Source: Annona cherimola
Lineage: Eukaryota > Streptophyta > Magnoliopsida > Magnoliales > Annonaceae
NCBI GenBank assembly: GCA_030490835.1
Contig: CM059977.1
Coordinates: 23,913,335-23,977,334 of the forward strand
Reading direction: 5' to 3'
Length of the DNA: 64,000 bases
Shown here one piece after another: positions 12,170 to 24,440 of the stretch (the first letter of the stretch is position 1; each line of letters begins with the position of its first letter). The translations under genes and the position numbers were made by a program. Under the pieces are notes generated by a model. That model saw only the letters and a list, made by a program, of their open reading frames with translations, did not search any database and was not told where the DNA came from.

Positions 12170-13575
12170 AACATAATTCCCAATTTCTATTAGCAAAATT
12201 TGATAAACTAGCAGCCAGACCCGCTAGCACAACCAGCAATCATCGCCCCAAATCTGAACCCATTTTGTCACAAATTAGATGCTGCAATCAACAAAATGTG
12301 GCCACCCATAAGCTACTTCAACTGTTTCTATAAAAATTTTAGGATTGACTAGCCAAAAATCACATAGGATAGCTTACGCGAAAAGCTGATCATTTGACCA
12401 ACTAGGATGAAAGGCTAATAATGAGTTTTGCTAAATTATTATTTATATATGTAGCGGGTTGTATTTTTTTTTTCATTTTTTAATATTATTTTTGCAACTT
12501 GTGTAGTTCGGTTAGTGTACAAATGATCCAGAAGTCTTAGAGATCTAGAGTTTGAATGTGTGTCTCATAAGAAAATAATTAATTTTGCACTTTTGCCTCT
12601 CTAAGCATGTAGGCCCCACTAGCTAAAATAAGATAAGAACTCTCCCAGATAAGATTGGTTAAATTAGAATTCTAGTTTAAACGAGTTTTATTTTTATTCT
12701 CTATCTTCGAAAAGCTACATAAGCTTTTATAAAAAGGGGTTGTGAGTCAATGAATTTAGATATCGAAGATAGAAATTGGTAAGTAGGATTTTTTTATTTG
12801 GGAGTTCATGATTGGCACTATAATTATTCATCTTATATTATAATAATAATAATAATTATTATTATTATTATTATTATTATTATTTTACAACTAATTAGGG
12901 TTCTAATTAATTGTACAGAACAATAATATCAAATGTTATGAGGTTTGGCTAATGTAAATTTTTATATTCCCAAGATGTTCTTCCTGGATATAAAAATTAG
13001 GTTGATATCATGTTGCCTCAATTTTATGTTCAAAATATGTGTTGTTGTTATTAGTGATATTTTTTCAATTAAATTCATATAAAATTAGTACGAATAAACA
13101 ATTGTGAATTTGGAAATTTTGCGTATGATGGAATCATGAATATATGCATATATTGAATGATTTTATAAATTACATATCATGTGTTCGTGATTCGCTCAAG
13201 CCAAGAAAATTCGGACGCGTGGCATGAGATTTTGTAATCAGCAATCAAAACTCCGTTGTTATTTGCTTGGTTGCCTGAAAAACAAGAAAAGATAACATTA
13301 AATGAGTTGTACTTTTGTACTATTTTAATATTAAAATGTATTTATATTTATTGCTTGGAAAAACACGATACAACTATGTTTTTTTATTTGGTGCACATTT
13401 ATTGCTATCGACAATTGAGGGTATGATTTGATGCTTTTGCAAAAAGACACATTTAAGGAATTTTGCGAGAAAAGACTATTTATTATATTAATTGCAGCAC
13501 TCCTTATTAATGATAAATTACACTCTTACCATTATATCTTTTTTCCTTGGTTAATGCCTGGGTCAGGCCCAATAT
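12170..13575. repeat. Unit U1 of a ~1.4-1.5 kb repeat (copy A)
   Basis: Runs from CCCAATTTCTATTAGCAAAA to the phrase GGTTAATGCCTGGGTCAGG. The same order of landmarks recurs in U2 (13575-15130), U3 (48236-50150) and U4 (50150-51740). Landmarks include GGATGAAAGG, ATGTGGGCCCCACTAGC-like sequence, a TTA/ATT tract, AATTGTACAGAACAATAATA, and ACTATTTATTATATTAATTG. No convincing coding region. It holds a tRNA-like A/B-box-looking stretch at about 12495-12570, common to all units. An unknown repeat that was already tandem before the large duplication. Confidence 0.6.
12835..12886. repeat. (AAT)/(ATT)n microsatellite
   Basis: An ATA/AAT run passes into about eleven ATT repeats, forming a potential hairpin. 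The corresponding site in the other three repeat units is much shorter (14457-14476, 48724-48740, 51046-51061). Confidence 0.9.
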
Positions 13576-15130
13576 CAAGGGAGCCCAGTGCAAGGAGATG
13601 AGCCTAAGCAATCTAGTGATAATGTAGTGGTTTTTAAGTTATTCATTTTGTTTTGTCATAATTTGGTCATCTTAGCTCCAATTTTTCCAATCACCATTAA
13701 AGCTGGCAACTCCCATCACAATGGTAGCCCTCCCCCGCTTCAACTAGATTTGCAGCAGTTGCAACCCCCGATCCAAAATTGACAACTTAATTCCCAATTT
13801 CTATTAGCAAAATTCGATAAACTAATTGCCAAAATCACTAGCACAACCAGTAGCCATCACTCCAAATCTGAACCCATTTTGTTACAAATTGGATGTTGCA
13901 TCAAGAAAATGGGGCCACCCATAAGCTGCTTCGAATGTTTCTATAAAATTTTTAGGGTTGACTAGCCAAAGTTCACATAGGATAGCTACGTGAAAAAGCT
14001 AATCATTTGACCAACTAGGATGAAAGGTTAATAACAAGTTTTGCCAAATTATTATTTATATATGTTGTGGGTTGTATTTTTTTTATTTTTTAATGTTATT
14101 TTAGCAACTTGTGCAGCTCGGTCAGTGTACTGATGATTTAGAAGTCTTAAAGATCTAGAATTTGAGTATGTGTCTCATAAGCAAATAATTAATTTTTGCA
14201 CTTTTGCCTCTCCAAGTATGTGGGCCCCACTAGCTAAGATAAGATAATAACTCTCTCAGACCAGATTGGTTAAATTAGAATTCCAATTTACACGAGTTTT
14301 ATTTTTATTCTCTATTTTCGAAATGCTACATAAGCTTTTATAAAAGGGGTTGGTGAGTCGATAAATTTAGATATCGAAGATAGAAATTGGTAATCAAGTA
14401 GGATTTTTTATTTGGGAGTTCATGATTGGCTCTATAATTATTCATCTTATATTACAATTATTATTATTATTATTTTACAACTAATTAGGGTTCTAATTAA
14501 TTGTACAGAACAATAATATCAAATGTTATGAGGTTTGGCTAATGTAAATTTTTATATTCCCAAGATGTTCTTCCTGGATATAAAAATTAGGTTGATATCA
14601 TGTTGCCTCAATTTTATGTTCAAAATATATGTGTTGTTGTTATTAGTGATATTTTTTCAATTAAATTCATATAAAATTAGTACGAATAAACAATTATGAA
14701 TTTGGAAATTTTGCGTACGATGGAATCATGAATATATGCATATATTGAATGATTTTTATAAATTATGTATCTTGTGTTCGTGATTCGTTCAAGCCAAGGA
14801 AATTCGGACGCATGGTATGAGTTGTTATTTACTCGGTTGCATGAAAAAGAAGAAAAAACAACATTAAATGAGTTCTACTTTTGTACTATTCTAATATTAA
14901 AATGTATTTATATTTATTGCTTGGAAAAATACGGTACAACAACTATATTTTTTTATTAGGTGCACATTTATCGCTATTGACAATTGAGGGTCGGATTTGA
15001 TGCTTCTACAAAAAGACACGTTTAAGGAATTTTGTGAGAAAGGACTATTTATTATATTAATTGCAGGAACTCCCTATTAATGATAAATTACACTCTAACC
15101 ATTGTATCTTTTCTCCTTGGTTAATCTACT
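13575..15130. repeat. Unit U2 of a ~1.5 kb repeat (copy A)
   Basis: Second tandem unit. It begins after the phrase GGGTCAGGCCCAA and ends with CCTTGGTTAATCTAC. It shares the U1 landmarks in order, with scattered substitutions and a shorter ATT tract. Its partner in copy B is U4 (50150-51740), since both end in TTAATCTAC and not TTAATGCCTGGG. Confidence 0.6.
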
Positions 15131-17100
15131 TTTTTTTTTTTTCAACGAAAGCTGCTTTTTTCCCCCAACTGCTACCTATTTCTAATGTTGTCATAACCGA
15201 ACCGGTGATCGAACCGGTAAAGGAACTGGTCTGGTTCGAACCGGTCCGAACCGGGTGACGTCAACATGACGTATTTATGACACCATAAATATTAATTTTT
15301 TTAAAATTTTAAATAAATATATTGATAAACTTATGTTTTTATAAATCCTAAATATATATGTTGGATTTTAAGGACCACAATATATTTTATTTACCTTCTT
15401 GATACACTTTCATTCCAAATTTTCATTCAATCAACATTCCCATCATAAAGAATAAGTAAAAACAATTACAAAATAGGACAACTGTATAAAAAGGTGTGTA
15501 GAAAATAGAAATATGATATATTTTCTATTTGAAATTTTTTTTAAAATTTTCTTTATTTCTTTTATCTTACAAGTTACAACTCAAATATCCTAAGTATACT
15601 AATAAAAAAATCATCTCAAGTATGACTACAATTTGGACTTATGAAACTCTAGATTATTTCAATTCTAAGTTCTAACCCTAAATTTATTTATAAAAGCTAA
15701 ACCATAATTCTAATTCTATTTGTAAAATCTAAATTCTAAACCTTTTAGTAAAAATCAGTCTTAAATTGAGTTCTAGTTGAAATTCATATTAACACTTTAC
15801 ATTTATCCTCTCAACAAATATTTGCAATTTATTTTTGATCACTTTATAATTATTAACTTCAAATTCATTACAAAAAAATATAAAATGAGTTACAGACTAC
15901 TAAACATGTTAAAATTTATTAAATGAAGATTAAAGCATTGAAAATTTGAAATAATGAATATGCTCGTTGCAGTTTCAGAATATGCTCGTTGCAGTTTGAA
16001 ATAATGAAAATTTATTAAAATTCAGAATATGCTCGTTGCAGTTTCAGCTGCTGACCGGAGAGACGGCGACAGGGAGAGATGGCACGGGCGACCGGAGCAA
16101 TCAGAGGCAGAGACGGCGGGCGGCAGTGCGTGCCTGACGAGTCGACGACAGCGCTGCGACAGCGAACGGCGACGGTGAACGGCGACGGAGATGATGGCAC
16201 GGGCGAGGCAGCGACAGCGCTGCGGACGTGAACGACGACGAACAGACGAAGGCGATGGCACAGGCGAGGGCCACGAGGCAGAAACCCAAGTCGATGGCTG
16301 TGGAAGTGCGATGCGAACGGCGACGAAGACGACACTGATGAGCGCCTGGATGGCTGCGAGTGCAGCGGACGGCGACGAGAAAGAAAGGGGGCGTCGGCTA
16401 GGGTTTACAGCAAGGGGATTCGCCGATTCGGGCTGCGGCTGCTGATCGATCCTTCCGTCCATTTTTTTTTAATATATATATTTTATTATTTGTTTTTGCT
16501 ACGAACCGGTCGAACCCGGTCGAACCGGTCACTACGGTTCGACCGCGCGGTTCACCGGTTCGGGCGGTTTTCTGCTTTTGAACCGAACCGTGGGATTCGA
16601 ACCGGACTTGGGACCGGTTCCCGGTCCGACCGGTCGGACCGGCCGGTCCAGTCCGGTTTTAATAATATTGCCTATTTCCAGCTTACGATGGCTATTACAT
16701 TAATGGCATCAAATGCCTTTTTATTAAAAAAAATGGCTATGACAGGATTTCTATTTTTGTCGATGCATGTTTCTCGCGTATTTTGCTTGAGAACCTGGGC
16801 AAATACTTGATTTGATGGACTATTTATTATATTAATTGCAGGAACTCCCTATTAATGATAAATTACACTCTAACCATTGTATCTTTTCTCCTTGGTTAAT
16901 CTACCTTTTTTTTTTTTTTTCAACGAAAGCTGCTTTTTTTCCCCAACTGCTACCTATTTCCAGCTTACGATGGCTATTACATTAATGGCATCAAATGCCT
17001 TTTTACTAAAAAAAAACGGCTATGAAAGGATTTCTATTTTTGTCGATGCATGTTTCTCGCGTATTTTGCCTGAGAACCTGGGCAAATACTTGATTTGATG
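15041..17100. repeat. Tandem duplication of a ~285 bp segment in copy A
   Basis: The segment from GGACTATTTATTATATT through CAACGAAAGCTGC and ACTTGATTTGATG occurs twice in a row. Copy I is 15041-16815, split by the 1488-bp hAT-like element. Copy II is 16816-17100. Copy B has it once (51651-52208, split there by a SINE). Confidence 0.75.
15183..16670. mobile_element. 1488-bp hAT-like element with GC-rich core (copy A only)
   Basis: Flanked by an exact 8-bp target duplication CCTATTTC (15175-15182 and 16671-16678). The ends are imperfect inverted repeats: TAATGTTGTCATAACCG on the left and CAATATTATTAAAACCG read inward from the right. Both ends carry dense AACCGG/CCGGTT motifs. An AT-rich left half gives way to a CpG-rich segment at 16020-16460. 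That segment's arginine/serine-rich open frames on both strands look like a composition effect, not a gene. No transposase is present. The uninterrupted site exists in the tandem repeat at about 16960 and in copy B near 52065. Eight-base target duplication and short TIRs indicate the hAT superfamily. Confidence 0.8.
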
Positions 17101-17679
17101 GATGTTTGGATCTTATCTTCGCGGATGTTGGGTCTATTTTCGTGAAGATTCATGAACGAGCCTCATGTATTTCTTAAGATTGTGTGGAGATTCATGAACG
17201 GGCCTCGACTATTTCTTGAGTGACTTTTTTTTTTTTTTTTTTTTGGGACTAAAATTCTTGAGTGATTTAACATATGCATTTTTTATAGTGATTGATTATT
17301 TGCATATATAGGCTGCTAGATTTTGGCCGATGTGGAGCGTGTCCAGCAGGATACAAGAAAATTTAGATTTTGCAACAGTATTGTACCTTAATTTAACCCA
17401 TATAAATTAGCAAAATTTTAGACTGTATATAATATCAATTGCTGGAAGATTAATTATTAACCAAATGAAAAATAGATATATAGTTAGCATATGTATATTA
17501 TAAAGAGTTAAAGAGTAATATAATTTATTTTTCTCACCTTGATCAAGTTTCATCCAAATCAAAGATGTGCATAGGTCATATTTGCTTTAAAATACTAATA
17601 TATTTGAGTGCAAATTATAAGAATGTTTAGATAGATTCACATATGCAGTAGAATATAGCAATACTATATAAAATTATAG

Positions 17680-18085
17680 GTGTTTTGCAAACATATCCAC
17701 TTAGTTAATTGTAGCTATATCCACGTAGTTTGTAAAATTGTAAATAACCATATATAATTTCACTATAATTGCAAATATACTTATGCCATTACGGCATCAT
17801 TACTATACCATTATAGCTTGGGTATATTTGCAAAGATATATAAACTACATAAGTATATTTACAATTTCAAAAATTAAGTAAGCATATTTAATTTTTGCAA
17901 ATATATACACTTCGTTTGCATATATTTGCAAATATACTATGCCTTAATACAAGTATAACAACATCATAATGACATGAGTATATCTATAATTATGGTTATA
18001 TTATATGAGGTTATTTGTGATTTTGAAACTACATGAGTATATTTGCAATTATAGTCAAACTAAGTAGGTATATCTACAAATTACC
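17680..18085. mobile_element. Foldback-type repeat, TTTGCAAATATAC arms (copy A)
   Basis: Outer arms are inverted: the left arm has CCACTTAGTTAATTGTA, and the right has AGTCAAACTAAGTAGGTATA. ATTTGCAA(A/T)TATAC-like blocks are repeated inside. Non-coding. The copy B counterpart is at about 52785-53185. Confidence 0.45.
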
Positions 18086-18903
18086 CAAAAATGATTTATT
18101 GATGGTTTTGTTGTTAAAAGTATAACTTATATTTAACAACAAATCATTCTACTAACTTATATTAAATGAATAACGAGGTATTAATATAAATAATACTAAA
18201 TATAATAGATGAGGTGGATTTTACATCTATCATTAAAGTGAAGAAATGAATACAACTGTGGAAATGAGATTTCAAAGAAGTATGATTCCAACCAAGACTA
18301 ATAGAAGAAAATTTTGAAAGGAAGAAGAGAATAACATAATTTGGTAGGAGTAATGATTAGAAACGGAAGCAATAATGTTGAAATAAATAAGGAGTTATAC
18401 AGAAATATTAAAATAATCACAAAAATAGATTAGTTAGTAGTTGGAAAGTTGAGTAATTAAAAGTAGTGACGATGTCATGTTATATATACATTAGTGAAGA
18501 AGGTGAAAGAATTTTTTTTAATTAGATATATATTAACTTGCTTGCAAATACATACAAGTAGGACACAAAATAAGTATAATTTTTTTATGGGAATTATACA
18601 CGCTTTGACATTTTGATATTACGAATTAAGCTTTTTCATAATCCTCACAGTAGAAGGATATCTCGTAAATATACCCACATTTGGGAGGATAATTATAAAT
18701 ATCCCCATCATCGTAGAGACATTTTTCTTGTACTCCCAGATAGGGAGACTCCGAAGAAAGGAGACTTGAGCGCTCGACTTTTGGGAGAGGGTCATTCGAC
18801 GTTACTAACTGAGTTAGGGCTCAGTTGGCAGAATGAGTGTAGTTTTAGAGTGAATGTAAACTTGTTAAAATTCTAATTTTACGTGTGGCCTTGTTTAAAT
18901 TCT

Positions 18904-18908
18904 AGTTT
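18904..18908. other. Empty target site of the copia element (copy A)
   Basis: AGTTT occurs once here, in TTCTAGTTTTACGTGTGG. In copy B the same position carries the 5.2-kb copia element between two copies of AGTTT. Confidence 0.9.
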
Positions 18909-18909
18909 T

Positions 18910-20234
18910 ACGTGTGGCTATGAGTATAACAATTTTAAATGGAATTGTTAAACAAACAATAACGAAAAAGTGGACGGATTGAGTTCCATAAAAGGCTACT
19001 TATGGAACTCTGCTTGTTTTAACATTTAAACAAATGTGGACCGATTCTAAGTGAAGAAAGCCACAATTTTTTTGGGCTAAAAATTTGCTTTTTCAACATC
19101 TGTTAGATATTTATTGCTAATGTTAATATTTAGAGGTAATAATTGCTTACGTATTTTTTTATTTCTAGTTGCTTACTTAATTAATTAGGTTTCTTGCATC
19201 AAAAGGTATCAAGTGCCACTAAAAATATATTTGCCACATTTCGCAATGTGTTTGAGTGATTCCTAGCTCTTTTGTTGCAAAAGACGCCGATTATCGGTAT
19301 ATAAAATAATTATTATTGACACTAAAAGCTTCGGTTTTGGCAGCAATAATATATGCATATTGCAAAAAGTAATTATATAATGACAAAATCAAACGAATAT
19401 TATCACTAGAAGTTTTTTACTTTTACTGGCAACTTTAAAAAACTGTTACAGAAATTCTTTTTCAACTAGCATACCCCGACGGGGAATTAATGACATAATA
19501 ATGCAAATTCGTGTATATGGTGACAGTTTTCAAAGTTGCTAAAAGTCTATTTTTTTTTGTAACGATCTGAATTAATTAAAGGTTTATTATTGCTTGATAT
19601 AATTAAAAGTGTAAGATTAATATACTAAAATTATGTTCTACTAGATCAATTTAAAATTTCTAGTTAAGCATTTATGCCTCTTAAAATGTTATTCTTCTAT
19701 AAAAGAAACATTCAGCAAATTATTATAACATGAACGGATTTTAGTAATTTTTCGTGTCTTATACATAATTTTACATATTTTTATAGTTTTTGAATAACGG
19801 AATCTACATAAAACTTTGATTCAAATGGTTTTATCGTCATAATTAAACAAATAGCATAAAGTGCAACGAATAGGTCAGAAATTAATTCAATCATCAAGAT
19901 GACACAAACCAAGTCATTCGCCAAGTTCGCTTCGTTCGAATGCAAACTAGAACTCTTTGTATGCAAAATTGTCCTAAAGGCATCAACATAAGAGTTCGTT
20001 CACAATATTTTAAAATTAAAAGCTTAAATATCTAAACTGCAAGGTTTAATTCACAATTAAGAAAATTCAATATAATGTTTGTTATCTTGGACAATAGTCT
20101 TAGTTGCCAACGTTGATCCCCTCACTACAATATAAGTTGGTATATGCAACCATCTTTTTGCAACCGAATTCAAATGCTAGTGCAATCACTATCGTTGGCA
20201 TATTGACATTTAAGTGTAAACGAGTGCAGGCAAG
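18910..20234. other. Duplicated intergenic DNA, no gene seen
   Basis: Nearly identical to about 59312-60641. Short open frames here are conserved between the copies only because the DNA is recently duplicated, and they show no domain features. Confidence 0.5.
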
Positions 20235-20246
20235 TTACAAGTGATG

Positions 20247-20502
20247 TTTTTTTAATTAGTTGCACAATGTTGCATCTCATTGATATCCCAATTAGACTCA
20301 AATTTTATATGGGAGTAATAATAAGTTCTCATCTATTTTTCTGGAAGACAACAAGCTCATACCTATTTATAGAAAAGACTATATGCTCTTTATTATTAAG
20401 AAAGAGACCAAATGCTCATATTTGCAGGGACAATATTCCAACCCTCGTCCTTTACAATGCTACCGGTGTCATTTACAACTGGGCCAAATCCCAAGTAGCC
20501 AT
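20247..20502 (-). mobile_element. SINE, reverse orientation (copy A)
   Basis: Read on the minus strand, the head has an A-box-like TTTGGCCCAGTTG and a B-box position GGGTTGGAATATT, which is changed from the GGTTCGAATATT preserved in copy B. The tail is A-rich (T run at 20247-20253 on the plus strand). Flanking repeats TTACAAGTGATG (20235-20246) and TTACAAGTATTG (20503-20514) match at 10 of 12 positions. Present in both segmental copies, so older than the duplication. Confidence 0.7.
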
Positions 20503-21222
20503 TTACAAGTATTGTTGAATTCAATGGCTGCATTTAACTACATGCTGATGCATTTATAAGTATCACTACACGAAAATGAGCGTTTAGCAATAATAAATTG
20601 TGATTATATATTAATTTGCAATTTTTAGTGTTATATTCACAACTTCAAGAGTATATTTTTCTATCTTAGGAGATCACATTTGTAATATAAATAGGAGAGA
20701 TAATTTCTCGCCATTAAATGTGAGAAAAATGCTCCCCCTCCAAATTCTAGCCCGAGTCAGGTGGCACCAAAGCTAGGATGTCATACAACTGGCTATCCAT
20801 CTATTTAAACTTGAAAGCACAAAGGCTAGGGTTGGATTCATATGACAAATTTTCATTTGATCTAAGGCAAGTGGCCTAACACAAGTCACTAGTATTTGAG
20901 TCCTACAAATGCTTTATGGAGTAATTTTTTGAGTCCCCTTGGGTGGAGGTATATTTAGAGATTCCCTCTTATATGAGAATATTTATAAAAAAATCCTTCC
21001 ATAGCATAAAGATTGAATGTGCTTGATTATAATATTAAATATCATAAGGTATATATAAAATACCAATAAAAAAGATTAATATGACAAAAATGACCCTATT
21101 TAAAGTTATTTTATAATCTCATAGCTTATAGAACACCTAGTTATGCAAGCGGAAGAGGTTTAACCAAGGATGACATGTCAGCAATTAACATAGGTAAACA
21201 ATTAATTTCGGTAAAATTTTAC

Positions 21223-21605
21223 GAGAGTAATATGTAATTCGTGAAATATTGTGGGTATATCCGCAATTAGTGTCAAATTAAGTAGCATATCAGCAAATTA
21301 CAATTTTTATTAAATAATTATTAAATTTCAACTGTTAACAAGTGTGCACAAACAATTTTTGTGAAACTTTATGAGGGTAATATGTAATTCGTGAAACAAC
21401 GTGAGTATATCAACAATTAGTATCAAAATAAGTAAGTATCAGCAAATTACTCTTTTTTTATATAACAGCAGTTAAATTACAATCGTTAACATGAGTATAC
21501 ATGTAATTTTTGTGATATTTTATAAGATAATATGCAATTTATGAAACTATATAATATATCAACAGTTACTATTAAACTAAATAGGTATATCAGCAAATTA
21601 CCCTT
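21223..21605. repeat. 150-bp tandem repeat, 2.5 units (copy A)
   Basis: Units begin at about 21223, 21373 and 21523. Each carries GTAATATG(T/C)AATT(C/T), GAAA, TATATC and AGCAAATTAC landmarks in the same order. Present in copy B at about 61630-62010. Confidence 0.7.
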
Positions 21606-21844
21606 GGTTACACAAAGTTCAATAGTTTGTTAATGCCCACTAAAAAAAATACGTGATACAAATTCGAATAGAAAAAAACGCGCGGAAAGGATGGATTTTT
21701 TTCTCCCTCCACAAGCACAGCTGTCGCAATTCCCATGGCGTAGGACGGTATCACGCAAGGAGTGGTATCAAGATCTCTTTAACAAACTGATTTGGAAGGA
21801 AACTAGAAAGACATGGTTTCATTTAGGTTTTTAAAAATTTTAAG

Positions 21845-22085
21845 TTAGGTTTGGGAATGTAAAAGTTGGCGGGGATGAGGTGAGAATAGAAAAGATAATA
21901 TTTTAATAATCTTGTAATTAACTTGAAATAATAGGAGTAAAATTAAAATAAATTGGATAATTGTAAGGAAAAATGAGTATAGGAATAAAATTAGAAAAAT
22001 AATATTGTTAATTTGTAAAATCAATGGTTGAAAATCATGCACTCCATGGGATACCATCCTACCCCATAGACATATTCCCAAATGT
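21845..22085. mobile_element. Small MITE-like element (copy A)
   Basis: Ends AGGTTTGGGAATGT and (inverted) GGACATTTGGGAATATG suggest degenerate terminal inverted repeats of about 13-17 bp around 240 bp of AT-rich, non-coding DNA. The copy B counterpart is at 62521-62763. Confidence 0.4.
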
Positions 22086-22794
22086 CCTATTATTGTAAAA
22101 GTTATTGAAAGAAAAAAGGATTAATGATGTGATAAGATAAGGATAACGAAAAAGGGTAAATATAATAAAATTAAAATAAATATTTTAATCGTATGGGTAT
22201 TGTGCAGAAATTTTTGAAAAGTGTAATAATTATATAGAAAGATGTTAAAATAATTAAAAATGGAATAATTATTAGAAAGTGAAACATTTTATATTGAAAA
22301 ATTTTGAGTTTACAATTTCTTTTCATTCTCAAACTCACCCTAAGATATGAAGAATAAAATGACTTTAAAAATGGTAGTGTATGCTTCAAATCAAACCCCA
22401 TCTAAAAGAGAGTAAAATATAATTTTTTAAAAATAAGATAAAAGTGGAGTTTACACCCAACCTAACTTATCCAATCCAAATTTCAATCCTAGCTAGCACC
22501 ATATAATTATTGAACAAGCCAAAAAATATTTTTACACCCGTATATTTGGCAACCGTTGCAAATAGATGTAGACCACCCCATAAATTAAAATATCATGCAA
22601 GCCCTAATTCGTCTCACTGAACCACTTTGGATAACATGGAGGAATAAAAAAATTAAAGGTATATGAGGATTATAGTAGTGTACACATTGTCTTGTGTGAT
22701 AATCATGTCTGTTAAGTAGCAGATTATATTAATTAGTATGCTAAATAATATTTTTTTGCATGTTATGATAAATATGCTAATCAGTATAGGATTC

Positions 22795-23462
22795 CAGTTG
22801 CATGCACCCGGGTGCATTTAGGCTCTGTGCACTTGGTGCAAATACCTATTTTTTATTTTTTCGAAAAGTTTTATACACAGCTATTAATATAATGGTGTAT
22901 TTGGTTGGAGGTAAAACTTTTGATGAAAAGTTTTTGGAGTAGAAGTTGTCAAATCAATAGAAAGTGATGTGATATCATAGGAGTAATGATGAAGAGTAAA
23001 GAGAATAAAGTTAAAATAGATAGGTTAGTTGTATGGGTAGTTGTGTAGAAATGATTGAAAAGTAGGGTAGTTTGTATAGAAAAGTGTGAAAAAATAATTA
23101 AAAAATAGAATAATAATAGAGAGTGAAAAGTTTTAGATTGAAAAGTTTTAGTTGACATTTTTTTGCCATAAACAAACATAGCCTAAGTGTATTTAACATA
23201 TATATCAATTTTTACCATTTTTGGAGATTTGTAGATATTTTTTGGACTTTTAAAATAATAGCATTTTTAGTAATTTAAAATACTAAAAATGCCACTAATT
23301 TTTAAAATTCTAAAAAAATTTAAAATTTTCCAAAAATGGTAAAAATTGATGCAAATGTTAAATATACTTATATTAAGAGTTTCACGAAAACTTAAAAAAT
23401 TTAAAAATGAATTAAATACACCTAGTGCACCTAGCCTAAGTACATGTGGGTGCATGCAACTG
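22795..23462. mobile_element. Foldback MITE, TGCACC-ended family, interrupted (copy A)
   Basis: Terminal inverted repeat CAGTTGCATGCACCC (22795) and GGGTGCATGCAACTG (ending 23462). AT-rich inverted arms turn near 23260-23290. It is split by a 291-bp Tourist-like MITE. The uninterrupted 374-bp version is in copy B at 63471-63844. Confidence 0.8.
22893..23183. mobile_element. Tourist-like MITE (PIF/Harbinger type), copy A only
   Basis: 291 bp inserted in a foldback MITE with 3-bp duplication TAA (22890-22892 and 23184-23186). Ends GGTGTATTTGGTTGG and (inverted) GGCTATGTTTGTTTATGG. The interior closely resembles the 291-bp element at 45591-45881. Copy B lacks it (continuous TTAATATAAGTGTATTTAA near 63560). 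Confidence 0.8.
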
Positions 23463-23554
23463 TAACTCCTCAGTATAACGTACTATCCAATACTTCACAT
23501 TATCGGTGAGAACATTGTGTAAATTATTTTAATCCGCTTTCGTTAAAGCTGCCT

Positions 23555-23715
23555 ATGTATCATCTATCCATCTATCTAGGGCCCTCAAACCATACAATTA
23601 ACCGCATGGTTTCAACGATTAGCTCTATAGATTTTTAAAAATTATACTTGTGTATTTATTTATCTATCTATCTAGAGCATTGAAACCATACGGTTAACTG
23701 CATGGGGCCATCTAA
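23555..23715. repeat. Short direct repeat with CTAT tract
   Basis: ATC(TATC)n then AGGGCC or AGAGCA, ACCATAC and GTTAAC/ATTAAC blocks occur at about 23559-23615 and 23656-23708, about 97 bp apart. Confidence 0.5.
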
Positions 23716-24440
23716 ACCATTTACCATTTTTATCCATGTATATTTACATATGAATGCAAAAATTATGTGTTGTAAACTTTTAAGTACTGTATTTTTTTTT
23801 TATCTCATTGTGTACTGTATTTATATTATACTTTCTAAAAATTTTAATAGTTATATATGTACTCTCAAAAGATATTTACATTTTACATGACATAAAAGAT
23901 ATTTACATTTTAAATGATATAATTAAGCTTCCAGTGAAAATTATTTTCGATAGCAAGATAAAACAAGACGTGTTGAATATGATAAATAATTTATATCAAA
24001 AAATATTTTTAAATTAACAAATGATTAGCATGGAACCTCCTATTTAACTGAATCATTTCCTGCATATACTTCATTTTGGCAGTTGACACTGATAATATTT
24101 AAGCACGTCGCACCTATACTGAGCCCATTCTTGGTCATTAAATCAAAATCTTAATCACTAATTTTATTTAACATTATTTTTAACTTGGTATTAAATACTA
24201 TTTTGATTAAATTCTTAGGTAGGATGTACCTATCCAAAAATATATATAAAGTTTGAAAAAGGTATGATCTTATTGACCGGGGCTAAGTAGTGATTTAATC
24301 TAGTATATTTAATGTACAAATCAAGTTTGAAGATATATTTTTTAATTTTTAAATATAGGAGTATTTTAGCTATTTTCAATGGTTGAAAGTTACTAAAATA
24401 ATTGAAAATGGCAAAAAAAACTTTGTTTTAAAATCTTAAA
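23715..24440. other. AT-rich intergenic DNA, weak foldback sequence
   Basis: No gene. About 24300-24510 contains inverted arms around GAAAGTTACTAAAATAATTG resembling the foldback MITE family. Confidence 0.35.

Larger units (their letters stand above)
12365..23650 (+). repeat. Segmental duplication, copy A
   Basis: Collinear with 48236-64000 in direct orientation. The left boundary is where similarity begins at ATA(G/A)GATAGCTTA. The right boundary is not visible because copy B runs off the window. By hand comparison the left part (to about 18900) differs from copy B by several percent, and the right part (18910-23650) by about 1-2 percent. Copy-specific insertions are listed separately. No host gene is recognisable inside the duplicated segment. 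Confidence 0.85.

Noticed and set aside
16015..16462. Overlapping open frames of up to 146 codons in several frames and on both strands
   Set aside because: Low-complexity Arg/Ser/Pro-rich translations caused by CpG-rich sequence inside a hAT-like element; no domain.
20267..20518. 83-codon open frame conserved in both segmental copies (also 60674-60925)
   Set aside because: Lies within a SINE, and conservation is explained by recent duplication.
22949..23179. Phe/Ser/Thr-rich 76-codon frame
   Set aside because: Inside the Tourist-like MITE; composition reflects its AT-rich interior.
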